A stretch of 64,000 bases of DNA from Halieaceae bacterium (GTDB taxonomy: Bacteria; Pseudomonadota; Gammaproteobacteria; Pseudomonadales; Halieaceae). Position numbers and translations under genes: made by a program. Positions within the stretch are counted from its first letter, which is position 1. Every line of letters begins with the position of its first letter. The notes under the pieces are model-generated. The model saw nothing but the letters and a program-made list of their open reading frames with translations. It was not told where the DNA came from and did no database searches. The stretch is taken from assembly GCA_026710905.1 (NCBI GenBank), contig JAPOQD010000125.1, positions 1 to 64,000 on the forward strand, written 5' to 3'. Shown here in pieces: positions 19,070-28,523 of this stretch.

Positions 19070-19630
19070 CTATTTTTTATCCTTTACAAGGGCTCGACTG
19101 GCAGACTTCATATAATAATACAGCGAGTAAAGGGCTAGCACCGCGGCGGCAAAAATCAGTAGTTGTGCGGAATCCAGTGCCCATTGCGGCGACTGTACCG
19201 GGTTTAGCGCCAGCAGGAAAAAGATAGCCAGCATTTGCACAAAAGTTTTCACCTTGCCGGCCCGGGACACAGCCACACTGCCGCTTTGCCCCTGTTCCGC
19301 CATCCATTCCCGCAGGGCGGACATCACCAGTTCACGGCCGATAATGACGCAAGCAGCCAGAGTGAACAGCAAGCTGGCCTGTTGCTCCACCAGCAACACC
19401 AGGGCCACGGTGACCATCAGCTTGTCCGCCACCGGGTCCAGGAAGGCGCCAAACCGGGTCAGTTGTCCCAATTTGCGCGCCAGGTAGCCATCCAGCCAAT
19501 CGGTGATGGCCGCCAAAGCAAAAATTGAGGCGGCAAGCAGCCGATGATGCTCGAATGGCCAATAAAAGACCAACACCAACAGGGGAATCAAGCCGACCCG
19601 GGTGATTGTAAGGGAATTGGGGATGTTCAT
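19070..19630 (-). CDS. pgsA: CDP-diacylglycerol-glycerol-3-phosphate 3-phosphatidyltransferase
   Basis: PgsA commits CDP-diacylglycerol to phosphatidylglycerol synthesis in the inner membrane. The 186-residue protein has the CDP-alcohol phosphotransferase signature DWLDGYLARKLGQLTRFG and FLDPVADK and about five hydrophobic segments. The start is the ATG at 19630 (MNIPNSLTITRV), one base beyond the uvrC stop; the frame continues upstream but only inside uvrC. The uvrC-pgsA pair is widely conserved. Confidence 0.95.
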   Translation of the reverse strand: MNIPNSLTITRVGLIPLLVLVFYWPFEHHRLLAASIFALAAITDWLDGYLARKLGQLTRFGAFLDPVADKLMVTVALVLLVEQQASLLFTLAACVIIGRELVMSALREWMAEQGQSGSVAVSRAGKVKTFVQMLAIFFLLALNPVQSPQWALDSAQLLIFAAAVLALYSLYYYMKSASRALVKDKK

Positions 19631-19631
19631 A

Positions 19632-21449
19632 TCAGTGATTATGCAGATTATCGTATATGGCACGGGCTATTTTTTCATTAATGCCATTCACTTTCATTAA
19701 TTCTTCCCTACCCGCACGTTGGATACCCTGTATGCCACCAAAATGCCGTAACAGGTCACGGCGCCGTTTGGCTCCCACACCGGGAATCTGTTCCAGGGTC
19801 GAGCCCCGGCGCTTCTTGTCGCGTTGACCGCGGTGCCCGGTGATGGCGAAACGATGCGCCTCGTCGCGGATGTATTGAATCAGGTGCAGCCCCTGGTGAT
19901 CTCCCGGAAGGTGGAACTGCCTGCCACTGTCACCCATGATCAGGGTCTCGAAACCCGCCTTGCGGCTGGGCCCCTTGGCCACCCCCACCACGCAAACGCC
20001 GCTGATCTGCAACTCTTCCAGCACCGACATGGCCTGTTTGACCTGCCCTTTGCCACCATCGACAAACAAAACATCCGGTACACGGCCCTCCGCGGACTTG
20101 AGACGTTGATAACGACGCATCAAGGCTTGCTGTATGGCCGCGTAGTCGTCTCCAGGAGTAATTTTCTCGATGGAGAACTTGCGATAGTCGGACTTGCGCG
20201 GCCCATTGCCATCGAACACCACGCAAGAAGCCAAGGTGGCCTCACCGGAGCTGTGGCTGATATCGAAACACTCCATGCGTTCTGGTGTTTCGTCAAGTTG
20301 CAGCGCATCCTGCAAAGCCTGGGTTCGCTCCAGCCCGGTCTTCTTCGCCGCCAGATGCGATTGCAGGTTGTGAGCAGCCGTTTGATTGGCCAGTTGCAGC
20401 CACTTGGCCCGAGCATCACGCACCCTGGTTTTTACAGCTACCTTGCGGCCGGCCCGGTCACTCAATACATCCCGCAGGCTGGCCAGTCCCTGCGGGCGTA
20501 CTCCGAGAATAATTTCGGCAGGTATCGCCCGGCTACCGGCAAGGTAATACTGGGGCAGGAAGGCGCCGATTATTTCCGCGGCTCCCTGGTCCAGACGCAA
20601 CGGCGGGAAATAGCTCTTGCTGCCCAGCACGCGTCCGGCCCGCACGAACAACACCTGCACACAGGTTTTACCCGCCTCGGCCACGGCGCTGATGATATCC
20701 AGGTCCCCCGCCACCCCCTCAATACCTTGGATCGTTTGAACCTGCTGCAATTGCGCCAGTTGGTCACGCAGCACGGCTGCTTTTTCAAATTCCAATCGCT
20801 GCGAGGCAGCCTCCATGGCGTCGGCCAAACGCTGCATCAGTTGACTGGACTTGCCGCGCAGGAACAGGCGCGTGTTTTCCACCTGCACCGCATAGTCCTC
20901 CTTGCTGACCAGGCCGACGCAGGGCCCGCTGCAACGCCCGATCTGATACTGCAGGCAGGCCCTGGAACGATTCCGGTAATAGCTGTTTTCACATTGCCGA
21001 ACCTGAAATACCTTTTGCAGCAGGTGCAGGCTCTCCCGCACGGCTCCCGCACTGGGGTATGGGCCATAGTATTCCCCATCGGCCCTTTTTGCCCCACGAT
21101 GCAGGCCCAGCCTCGGGAACTCATCGCTGGACAGGTACAGGTAGGGATAGGACTTCGCATCGCGCAAGAGGATGTTATAGGCAGGTTTGTGACGCTTTAT
21201 CAGGTTGTGCTCCAGCAACAACGCATCGGTTTCCGAGTCTGTTACCGTCACCTGGACATCGGCGACCCGGTTGACCATGGCCAGGGTCTTCGCGGCCAGG
21301 CCGCGGCCCCTGAAGTAACTCGCCAGCCGCTTCCTGAGGTTTCCGGCCTTGCCGATATACAATACCGCGCCGCTATCATCATACATTTGATACACGCCCG
21401 GACGGGTAGTCACGGCAGCGAGCAGTGAACTGGCGTCAAACCCAGCCAT
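19632..21449 (-). CDS. uvrC: Excinuclease ABC subunit C
   Basis: UvrC makes both incisions around a lesion in nucleotide excision repair. The 605-residue protein has the GIY-YIG domain for the 3' cut (PGVYQMYD and VLYIGKAGNLRKRL), a Cys-rich linker region, a UVR motif (LEFEKAAVLRDQLAQL), an RNase H-like endonuclease domain for the 5' cut, and two C-terminal helix-hairpin-helix motifs (EQIPGVGAKRRRDLL, MKVNGINEKIARAI). The start is the ATG at 21449 with GGAG upstream, overlapping the end of murB by 14 bases. Confidence 0.97.
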   Translation of the reverse strand: MAGFDASSLLAAVTTRPGVYQMYDDSGAVLYIGKAGNLRKRLASYFRGRGLAAKTLAMVNRVADVQVTVTDSETDALLLEHNLIKRHKPAYNILLRDAKSYPYLYLSSDEFPRLGLHRGAKRADGEYYGPYPSAGAVRESLHLLQKVFQVRQCENSYYRNRSRACLQYQIGRCSGPCVGLVSKEDYAVQVENTRLFLRGKSSQLMQRLADAMEAASQRLEFEKAAVLRDQLAQLQQVQTIQGIEGVAGDLDIISAVAEAGKTCVQVLFVRAGRVLGSKSYFPPLRLDQGAAEIIGAFLPQYYLAGSRAIPAEIILGVRPQGLASLRDVLSDRAGRKVAVKTRVRDARAKWLQLANQTAAHNLQSHLAAKKTGLERTQALQDALQLDETPERMECFDISHSSGEATLASCVVFDGNGPRKSDYRKFSIEKITPGDDYAAIQQALMRRYQRLKSAEGRVPDVLFVDGGKGQVKQAMSVLEELQISGVCVVGVAKGPSRKAGFETLIMGDSGRQFHLPGDHQGLHLIQYIRDEAHRFAITGHRGQRDKKRRGSTLEQIPGVGAKRRRDLLRHFGGIQGIQRAGREELMKVNGINEKIARAIYDNLHNH

Positions 21450-22467
21450 AGCTTCTCGGCTCCTGCTCAAGGGTGATGCCAAATCGGCCGTGCACCTCGG
21501 CAATGATCTGTTCGGCGTAGGCGCGCACCTCGGAGCCGCCCCGGCGCAGCGGGTTGGTGATCACCAGTGCGTGCCGCGCGTGTACCTGAACCGGTTGCGC
21601 TTGCCGCTGCTTGAAACCACACTGCTCTATCAACCAGGCTGCTGCAATTCGCACACTGCCGTCAGGTTGTGGATAGACCGGCAGTAAGCGCCATCGTGAC
21701 TGCAACTTGGATGCCTGAACAGCCGATAACACCGGGTTTTTGAAAAAGCTGCCGGCATTGGGGATTTCGGCCGGGTCCGGTAGTTTGCTACGCCGTATTT
21801 GCACAACTGCCTCGAATACCTGTTGTGGGCCGGGCTCGTGTACCCCGGTGCTCTCAAGGTAATTCTTCAAGGCCGGGTAGTCCACCTGTACCCTGGCGAG
21901 CCTGGACAATTTCAGGTCCACCGACTGTATCAGCAACTGGTCGGCCTGACTGCGTTTGAAAATGCTGTCCCGATAGGCAAACCGGCAGTCTTGCGCAGCC
22001 AGTAGAACCGGTTCGCCCGTGTGCAGGTCGATGCAATGCACCTGTTCCAGGCAGGATGCCAATTCCACCCCGTAGGCGCCGATATTTTGCACGGGCGCGG
22101 CGCCAGCGGCGCCCGGAATCAGCGCCAGGTTCTCCAGGCCGTAATAGCCCTGCCGCATACACCAGTTCACCAGGCCATGCCAGTTTTCACCGGCGGCTAC
22201 GCGCAACCAAATACTGTCATCCTGTTGCTTGAGCCGCTCTATGCCAAGGCAGTTCTGCATGATAACCAGCGCCTCCAGGCGCTCAGCCAGCAGAACGTTG
22301 CTACCCTGTCCCAGCACCACTACCGGTAAACCTTCGCCGTGGGCGTAATCCAGTGCGGCGGGTAACTGCAGGGGATGTTGCAAACTGACAAAGGCCTCGG
22401 CCCTGCTGGGTACCGCCAACGTGTTCAGGAGCTGGAGGTTTTTGTCACGCTGCAGCCACTCAGGCAT
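21436..22467 (-). CDS. murB: UDP-N-acetylenolpyruvoylglucosamine reductase
   Basis: MurB reduces the enolpyruvyl group with NADPH and FAD to give UDP-MurNAc, early in peptidoglycan synthesis. The 343-residue protein is of the type I (E. coli-like) class: VLGQGSNVLL, the FAD-binding LALIPGAAGAAPVQNIGAYGVEL, FAYRDSIFK, and PNAGSFFKNP with the proton-donor Ser. The final residues are RSYGWV. It lies between kdsB and uvrC. Confidence 0.96.
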   Translation of the reverse strand: MPEWLQRDKNLQLLNTLAVPSRAEAFVSLQHPLQLPAALDYAHGEGLPVVVLGQGSNVLLAERLEALVIMQNCLGIERLKQQDDSIWLRVAAGENWHGLVNWCMRQGYYGLENLALIPGAAGAAPVQNIGAYGVELASCLEQVHCIDLHTGEPVLLAAQDCRFAYRDSIFKRSQADQLLIQSVDLKLSRLARVQVDYPALKNYLESTGVHEPGPQQVFEAVVQIRRSKLPDPAEIPNAGSFFKNPVLSAVQASKLQSRWRLLPVYPQPDGSVRIAAAWLIEQCGFKQRQAQPVQVHARHALVITNPLRRGGSEVRAYAEQIIAEVHGRFGITLEQEPRSYGWV

Positions 22468-22476
22468 AAATTCTCA

Positions 22477-23250
22477 TCACAGCTCAGAGTTAAGCGCTAT
22501 GGACCGGCGAACCCGGTCCAGGTCTTCGGCCGTATCTACACCCGCCGGCACCGGGCAGCAGGCTTGCTCTACATGGATACGGGCTCCGTTGGCAAGCGCC
22601 CGCAACTGCTCAAGGGCTTCGAGTTGTTCCAGAAGTTGCGCCGGCCAGGCGACGAACCTGTGCAGCAGGCCAACCCTGTAAGCGTAGATACCGAGGTGAC
22701 GGCGGGCTGTGCCGGAGGTTTGCCGGTCCGCCCGGCTCTTCGCATCGAACGCGTCCCTCTCCCAGGGGATGGGCGCCCGGGAAAAGTACAGGGCGAGATC
22801 ATTATTATCAGCAACCACCTTGACCACATTGCTGTCGAACAGTTCTTCCACACCGGTAATCGTTGTGCTCAGCGTGGCGATATCCGCGCTGGTATTTGTT
22901 GCCAAATTGTCTGCGACCTGGTCGATGACCTGTGGGGGGATCAGCGGTTCATCCCCCTGCACATTGACCACGATATGCGTATCGTCGAAAGTCAACTGCC
23001 GGGTGACTTCCTCGACCCGGTCGGTGCCGGAAGGGTGCCCGGCAAGAGTCATGCAAACCTTTGCGCCAAAAGCTTCGGCCACCGCGGAAATACGTACATC
23101 GTCAGTAGCGATCACTACCCGGCTTGCCGCGCTGGCGCAGGCTTGTTCGTAAACCCGTTGCAACATGGATTTGCCACAGATATCGGCCAGCACCTTACCG
23201 GGCAGACGGCTGGAATCATGGCGGGCTGGAATCACCACGCTAAAGGTCAC
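22477..23250 (-). CDS. kdsB: 3-deoxy-manno-octulosonate cytidylyltransferase
   Basis: KdsB makes CMP-Kdo for the LPS inner core. The 257-residue protein starts [17 protein letters not shown] and has [11 protein letters not shown] and [11 protein letters not shown], all family signatures. The start is GTG at 23250, overlapping the exbD stop as GTGA with GAGG seven bases upstream. In many relatives msbA and lpxK lie between exbD and kdsB; both are absent here. Confidence 0.96.
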   Translation of the reverse strand: MTFSVVIPARHDSSRLPGKVLADICGKSMLQRVYEQACASAASRVVIATDDVRISAVAEAFGAKVCMTLAGHPSGTDRVEEVTRQLTFDDTHIVVNVQGDEPLIPPQVIDQVADNLATNTSADIATLSTTITGVEELFDSNVVKVVADNNDLALYFSRAPIPWERDAFDAKSRADRQTSGTARRHLGIYAYRVGLLHRFVAWPAQLLEQLEALEQLRALANGARIHVEQACCPVPAGVDTAEDLDRVRRSIALNSEL

Positions 23251-23681
23251 GGTGATTCCTCCGCGGTACTACGGGATTGAATGGTAGCTATGCCCAGGTG
23301 TACAAAACCCAATTGCCCTGCCGCATCCATGGCTCTCACCACGGCCTGATGCCGGGTTAGGGCATCCGCGGTAATTAACAGGGGAATACTGGTGTCGCCC
23401 CGGGCCTCCTGACTGATCGCGGACTTGAGTGCTGCCAGACCGCTGTTGGCCAGTTGCCGGGAGTTGACTCGATAACGCCCCGATTCATCGATCAGAATTT
23501 CAATTTGTTCCGGCTCATCGACTGTCGTTGCCGCCGCGGCTTCGGGCAGTTCTATCTGCAGCCGAGCTGTTTTGACAAAAGTGGTCGAGACCATGAAAAA
23601 AATCAGCAGCAGAAACACTACGTCGATCAGTGGCGTCAAGTTGACACCGGCCTCCTGCAACCGTGGGCGGCGGAATTTCAA
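23247..23681 (-). CDS. exbD: ExbD/TolR family biopolymer transport protein
   Basis: ExbD-type proteins couple the proton gradient to periplasmic partners such as TonB. The 144-residue protein has one membrane helix near 15-38 ([22 protein letters not shown]) with the essential Asp, then a periplasmic domain. It overlaps exbB and kdsB by 4 bases each, so the three form one operon. Location beside comEC and kdsB is the common chromosomal arrangement in gammaproteobacteria; energizing the TonB receptors of this window is possible but not shown. Confidence 0.93.
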   Translation of the reverse strand: MKFRRPRLQEAGVNLTPLIDVVFLLLIFFMVSTTFVKTARLQIELPEAAAATTVDEPEQIEILIDESGRYRVNSRQLANSGLAALKSAISQEARGDTSIPLLITADALTRHQAVVRAMDAAGQLGFVHLGIATIQSRSTAEESP

Positions 23682-24325
23682 GGTCCTGCGCCCGTGAGGT
23701 TCAGACCCTGGCTTTCATTGTGCAGGGCATCCACCAACCTGATCGTCTCCTGTTCCAGTTGCAGAACAATGGTTTCAACACGGCCGCTCAGATAACGATG
23801 CATGATCAAGGCGGGAATCGCCACGGACAATCCCGCGGCGGTTGTTGTCAGGGCTGCAGAAATACCACCTGCCAGCAATGAGGGATCGCCCGAACCCCGC
23901 ACCATGATTTCGGTAAATACCCTGATCATGCCCACAACCGTGCCCAACAAACCCAGTAATGGAGTAACTGCGGCAATGGTTCCCAGGGTATTCAGAAAAC
24001 GTTCCAGATCGTGCACTACATGACTTGCGGCTTCTTCGATACTCTCTTTCATCACCTCACGGCCATGGTGTGCATTGCCCAGCCCCGCACCCAATATCCG
24101 CCCCAGCGGGGAGGAGTCTCGAAGGCTGCGCAATTTGGCGGCATCCAGTTCCTGATTCTTGTGTTGCTGCCAGACCAGGGCCAGTAGATGCGGCGGTGCA
24201 ATCTTTTCCGCGTTCAACACGACCAGCCGTTCGACACAAATAGCCAATGCTGCAATCGAGCACAGTATGATGGGTATCATCAACCAACCACCGGCAGTTA
24301 CAATTTCCAGCATGTCCTTCCCCAT
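23678..24325 (-). CDS. exbB: ExbB/TolQ family proton channel protein
   Basis: ExbB forms the pentameric proton channel around ExbD. The 215-residue protein has three hydrophobic segments (about 9-30, 117-140, 158-180) and the family sequence LERFLNTLGTIAAVTPLLGLLGTV followed by AALTTTAAGLSVAIPAL. The start may be the ATG at 24325 or at 24313 (MLEIVTAGGW), the latter being closer to relatives. It overlaps exbD by 4 bases. Confidence 0.93.
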   Translation of the reverse strand: MGKDMLEIVTAGGWLMIPIILCSIAALAICVERLVVLNAEKIAPPHLLALVWQQHKNQELDAAKLRSLRDSSPLGRILGAGLGNAHHGREVMKESIEEAASHVVHDLERFLNTLGTIAAVTPLLGLLGTVVGMIRVFTEIMVRGSGDPSLLAGGISAALTTTAAGLSVAIPALIMHRYLSGRVETIVLQLEQETIRLVDALHNESQGLNLTGAGP

Positions 24326-24405
24326 TGAACCTGGGAACCTGCGCGGTATTCCATGACGCAGGGCATTCGCTAACCATTATACGCAGGCCCCATGACCGGG
24401 AATAG

Positions 24406-26697
24406 CTACTGCCAATGGGGCCGCCAGCGCCGCTGCCGGTAAGCCCGTACGGAGCGCAGTTCCCCCTCACGCACCCACACTTCCACCGCGCCGTCCGTTG
24501 CGGTATTGAAAAGGTCGCTGTGCACTGCCAGATAACGGCTCTGAACATCCGGGTGGGGATGGCCGAAGCGGTTGAGAAAGCCCGCACTGACTACAGCGAT
24601 CGCCGGCGCCACTTTACGCACGAACAAGGCCGACGAGGAAGTGCGGCTGCCATGATGAGGCGCCAGCAGCAAATCTGCGGACAATTCCCCGGTAGGGTTC
24701 TCATACAGTAAATCCCGCTCCACCGACTTTCCGATATCACCGGGCATCAGAACCCGGTACCCCAGATGGTCCAGCATCAGCACGCAGGAACGGTCATTGC
24801 CGCTCCTCAGGTCCAGCATGCCACTCGGATGATACTCGCGAATTTTCAACTCGCCGAAGGTTCTGCGCCCCCCTCGCCGGCACTGCCGTTGTGGCACTGA
24901 AAGCCGGAAGGGCTGATCTCCATACCAGATTTCCCCCACCGCCAGGCTGCCGGAAAGGGTGTACACACCACTGGCATGGTCGCGGTCTCCATGGCTGATC
25001 ACCAGGATATCTATCCGCCCGACCCCAAAACGCCGCAGGTACGGCAAAATCACTGAAGACGCCATATTTGGCCCTGCGGGATCTCCACTACCCGTATCAT
25101 AGACCAGGGTGTGCTCCGCGGTACGCACCACGGCCGCCAGGCCCTGTCCTACATCCAGCACGGTCAGTTTCATATCTCCGGCAAGCACTTGTTCCGCCTG
25201 GTTGCTGCGCAACAACGGGAAAAACAACAACAGCGACAGCCAGGCCCAGGGCTGCCGAACGGCGAAGAGTAAAATCAGCAAACCCACGAGAGCCAGCATC
25301 AGCGCCGGCAACTGCGGCTGCAGGCTGTACCAGAACACCTCTCTTCCCGGAAAATCCGGCCCCTGGACAATTTCGAGAAGCCCTGCCAATCCGTCTACCC
25401 ATTGCAGCAGCCAGGCGGACAAACCCGGCCAGGCCGGCAGGAACAGCGCTGCGGCCAGGCACAGGGGCGTCATCAAAAAACAAACCAGAGGCACCGCTAC
25501 CAGGTTCGCTACGGGAGCCACCAGGCTGACGCCGCCGAACCAGAAGCTGGCCAATGCCCCCGTGCCTGCCGCCAACAGACACTGAAGCTGCAGCAGTAAC
25601 CGCCAGCGCGGAACATCCCGCCAAACATGCAACAGGTAGAAGATAAAGGCGACTGCGCCGAAGGAAAGCCAAAAGCCCGGGCTGTGGGTGCATAGGGGGT
25701 CAATCAGGCTTACAACGAACAACGCCAGCAGCAGGGAGTGTTGTCCGAATAGCCGCCGCTGCCACAGTGAAGCTGTCTGAACTGCTGCCAGCATCACCAT
25801 GGCGCGTTGCGCAGGTAAAGAAAACCCCGCCAGGGCGGAGAACAAGGCAGCGGCTGTCAAGGCACACAAGTGTGGCGTAATGTGACTGGCCAGGGGCATC
25901 CGGTTGACCCCCGGCAAACGGCCCAGCAACCGCCCACTGGCAAAACCGAAGCCGGCCACCAGGCCCACATGCAAACCGGAAATCACAAACATGTGACCGA
26001 GCCCCAACTGTTTGATCATTTCCCAACTGGCCGCCGGTATCTGGCTGCGGTCGCCGATTGTGAGGGCCAAAACCAGGCCCCGGCCCAGGTCTGACAGGGG
26101 TAGCACCTGAATCCTGGTGTGCAGGGACTGACGCCAAAGTTGATGCAGAGGTATCGGGCTGTGCTGTTCCGTCAGTCGTTGCAGGGATTTTTCGCGGACG
26201 TAACCTGTGGCGCAAAAACCATTTCGGATCAGCCAGACCTGGTAGTTGAATGAACCGGGATTGGCCAACCCCCAGACCGGCTTGAGGCGCGCCTCCAGTT
26301 GCCAGCGCTGACCGGCCTGTAGTGGTTGGTCCCCATAATAGGAGAGTAGTACCCGGCAATTCATCCCCACATCCGCCGCAAAGGCGAAGCGCTGCCGCTG
26401 ACCGCCCTGACTGAAGCTGCGAAGTTGCGGGAATTCCGCCACCCAGCCCCGCACCAACCGCACCTCGGCCCGTGCGCCGCTGGCTAATTGTGGGTCAGGC
26501 AGAGTTGTGCTCCACCACACTCCGTAGCCACATCCGCACAGTATGCCCAGAACCAGGCGCGAGCCACGCCGCCAACGAAGCAGGCAGCAGCAAAACAGCG
26601 CGAAAATGCCAGCGAAAAACAGTTCCGGTGGCGGTATCGACGGCGTCCAGGCCAGCAGCGCAATACCCGCCACAGTACCCATCATCCATGATCTCAT
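24406..26697 (-). CDS. comEC: ComEC/Rec2 DNA-uptake channel protein
   Basis: ComEC carries single-stranded DNA across the inner membrane in natural transformation. The 763-residue protein has an N-terminal membrane part with the OB-like DUF4131 region, a central Competence domain (about 215-480, HMFVISGLHVGLVAG), and a C-terminal metallo-beta-lactamase-like domain (from about 510: LTVLDVGQGLAAVVRT, SHGDRDHASG, LLLAPHHGSRTSS). All three parts are present and intact, so the organism may be naturally competent. It lies upstream of exbB, as in Pseudomonas and relatives. Confidence 0.94.
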   Translation of the reverse strand: MRSWMMGTVAGIALLAWTPSIPPPELFFAGIFALFCCCLLRWRRGSRLVLGILCGCGYGVWWSTTLPDPQLASGARAEVRLVRGWVAEFPQLRSFSQGGQRQRFAFAADVGMNCRVLLSYYGDQPLQAGQRWQLEARLKPVWGLANPGSFNYQVWLIRNGFCATGYVREKSLQRLTEQHSPIPLHQLWRQSLHTRIQVLPLSDLGRGLVLALTIGDRSQIPAASWEMIKQLGLGHMFVISGLHVGLVAGFGFASGRLLGRLPGVNRMPLASHITPHLCALTAAALFSALAGFSLPAQRAMVMLAAVQTASLWQRRLFGQHSLLLALFVVSLIDPLCTHSPGFWLSFGAVAFIFYLLHVWRDVPRWRLLLQLQCLLAAGTGALASFWFGGVSLVAPVANLVAVPLVCFLMTPLCLAAALFLPAWPGLSAWLLQWVDGLAGLLEIVQGPDFPGREVFWYSLQPQLPALMLALVGLLILLFAVRQPWAWLSLLLFFPLLRSNQAEQVLAGDMKLTVLDVGQGLAAVVRTAEHTLVYDTGSGDPAGPNMASSVILPYLRRFGVGRIDILVISHGDRDHASGVYTLSGSLAVGEIWYGDQPFRLSVPQRQCRRGGRRTFGELKIREYHPSGMLDLRSGNDRSCVLMLDHLGYRVLMPGDIGKSVERDLLYENPTGELSADLLLAPHHGSRTSSSALFVRKVAPAIAVVSAGFLNRFGHPHPDVQSRYLAVHSDLFNTATDGAVEVWVREGELRSVRAYRQRRWRPHWQ

Positions 26698-26766
26698 GGT
26701 ACAGTTTGCGTTCGATTCCGTGTCTCCATACAGTCAAGCACAGGAACATTCCACTCGCCACCCGGC

Positions 26767-27285
26767 ATGGCCAGAAAAACCCTGAAACGTGTTGCTCCCA
26801 ACCCTGAAAAATTAAGTAAAATCAGGTATTTACGGATATTTGGTGAGAAAATATATCAACGCGACCTGTGGTATCTCAATCGCCGCTCTTGCGCTGTCGC
26901 TTTTTTTACCGGGCTTTTCTGCAGCTTTATCCCGCCACCTCTGCAGATGGTAACCGCAGCCTTGATGGCGATACTTCTGCGCTGTAACTTGCCTCTCTCG
27001 GTGGCGCTTTGCTGGGTTAACAACCCGCTCACCGTGACCCCAATATATTACCTGGCCTACCAGGTGGGAACTTTTTCCATGGGCAGAACACCTCGGCCAA
27101 TGGAATTTCAAATGGACTGGAGCTGGATCAGCCAAAGCCTGGGCGCAACCTGGCAGCCCTTGCTGCTGGGCTGCCTGATCTGTGGGCTGCTATCCGGCGG
27201 GTTCGGTTATTTGGCTATCAACGTCTTGTGGCGCCGGGCGTCGCTGCGCCGCTGGGAAGCCCGCAATAAACTCCGCCGTCAATGA
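26767..27285 (+). CDS. DUF2062 domain membrane protein
   Basis: The 172-residue protein has a basic N-terminus and three hydrophobic segments, with the DUF2062 signature (FFTGLFCSFIPPPLQMVTAALMAI and NNPLTVTPIYYLAYQVG). The function of the family is unknown. It often lies opposite comEC in gammaproteobacteria, as here, where it is divergent from comEC and convergent with lolE. No ribosome site is obvious before the ATG. Confidence 0.85.
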   Translation: MARKTLKRVAPNPEKLSKIRYLRIFGEKIYQRDLWYLNRRSCAVAFFTGLFCSFIPPPLQMVTAALMAILLRCNLPLSVALCWVNNPLTVTPIYYLAYQVGTFSMGRTPRPMEFQMDWSWISQSLGATWQPLLLGCLICGLLSGGFGYLAINVLWRRASLRRWEARNKLRRQ

Positions 27286-27293
27286 ACGCAATG

Positions 27294-28523
27294 TTATTCA
27301 TGGCGCAGTACTTCCGCGGGTAGAAAATTGGCGGCGCGGTGAGCAGGGTACAGGGCCGCCAGAAAACACATCAGGGTTGTGGTGATTCCCACCGCGGCTA
27401 CATCAGCCCAGCGCAAGTCCGCGGGCAGATAATCGATAGGATAAATATCCGAACTGAGAAATTGTACATTGAACAAGGCTTCAATGCCGGCCGCCAAATC
27501 GCTGGCCCAAATGCTGCCGAGGATACCCAGCAGACTGCCCAAAAATACGCCGATGGCAGCAATCAGCAAGCCCTGTAGCAAAAACACCACGCGGATGTCT
27601 CCCGGAGTGGCGCCCAGGGCCCTGAGGATGGCGATATCACCCTGCTTGTCAACCACTACCAGAACCAGGGAAGAGACCACGTTAAAGGCTGCAATTGCGA
27701 TGATCGACAACAGCAACATGCCGATCAGATCGCGTGACATCTGGATGGCCGCGTACAAATTCCCATGGGTCATGGTCCAGTCGCTGGCGTAATAGCCCGC
27801 CGGCAGGCCGCGCACCAGCTGCCAGCCAATGGGACCCGCTTGAAACAAATCGTCCAGTGTGATCCTGTATCCGTGTACCGCGTTTTCCAACCCGGCCAGG
27901 CGGGACGCCATTTCCAGGTGCAACAGCGCCGCACTGTGGTCCCACTCGGTGCCGGTATCCAATAGACCGCTGACCCGAAGATAGGCAAATTCGGCGGCCC
28001 TGCCCCGCCGCGAGGGGGTAATCAGCGTCACCGGACCGCCGGCCGTTACCTGTAGTTTTTCGGCCAACTTTGCGCCCAGCAGCACCCCGTGTGAATCGGC
28101 GGAGAAACGCTCCACGGCGGAAGTTTCCAGGCGCTGGTAAAAACCACCGGCACGCGCTTCATCCGCCAGCGAGATGCCGTTGACGATGGCGGTGTCAATC
28201 CGTCCTCCATGCACCAACATGGCCTCCGTCTGTACATACGGGGCCACCCCGCGCACTCCGGGGAAACTGGCGATTCGTTCCTGCCCCTCCCGCCAGTCGT
28301 TCACCGGCTGCAAGGATTTCAGGGTCAGTTGCGGCACCAGGGCGAGAATGTTGTCGCGCATTTCCCGCTCAAAACCATTCATGACCGACAGCACGATGAG
28401 CAACAGGCAGATGGCCAAGGCAATACCCACCACCGACAGGCTGGAAAGATAACCGCTCAGGTACGCACCCTGGCGATTCAGGGTGTAGCGCAGTGCGATG
28501 GTAAGTAATTGGCGCGAGGTCAC
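27294..28523 (-). CDS. lolE: Lipoprotein-releasing ABC permease LolE-type
   Basis: LolE with LolC and LolD extracts outer-membrane lipoproteins from the inner membrane and hands them to LolA. The 409-residue protein has one N-terminal helix (SVVGIALAICLLLIVLSVMNGF), a large periplasmic domain (about 50-265), and three C-terminal helices with the MacB/FtsX-type DIAILRALGATPGDI loop. It overlaps lolD by 4 bases. The last-gene position of the lolC-lolD-lolE order suggests LolE; C and E types are hard to tell apart from sequence alone. Confidence 0.9.
   Translation of the reverse strand: MTSRQLLTIALRYTLNRQGAYLSGYLSSLSVVGIALAICLLLIVLSVMNGFEREMRDNILALVPQLTLKSLQPVNDWREGQERIASFPGVRGVAPYVQTEAMLVHGGRIDTAIVNGISLADEARAGGFYQRLETSAVERFSADSHGVLLGAKLAEKLQVTAGGPVTLITPSRRGRAAEFAYLRVSGLLDTGTEWDHSAALLHLEMASRLAGLENAVHGYRITLDDLFQAGPIGWQLVRGLPAGYYASDWTMTHGNLYAAIQMSRDLIGMLLLSIIAIAAFNVVSSLVLVVVDKQGDIAILRALGATPGDIRVVFLLQGLLIAAIGVFLGSLLGILGSIWASDLAAGIEALFNVQFLSSDIYPIDYLPADLRWADVAAVGITTTLMCFLAALYPAHRAANFLPAEVLRHE

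Noticed and set aside
19824-21428. 534-codon open frame on the plus strand
   Set aside because: It is antisense to uvrC, which has all its domains; the composition is rich in Gln, Gly and Pro without any family motif.
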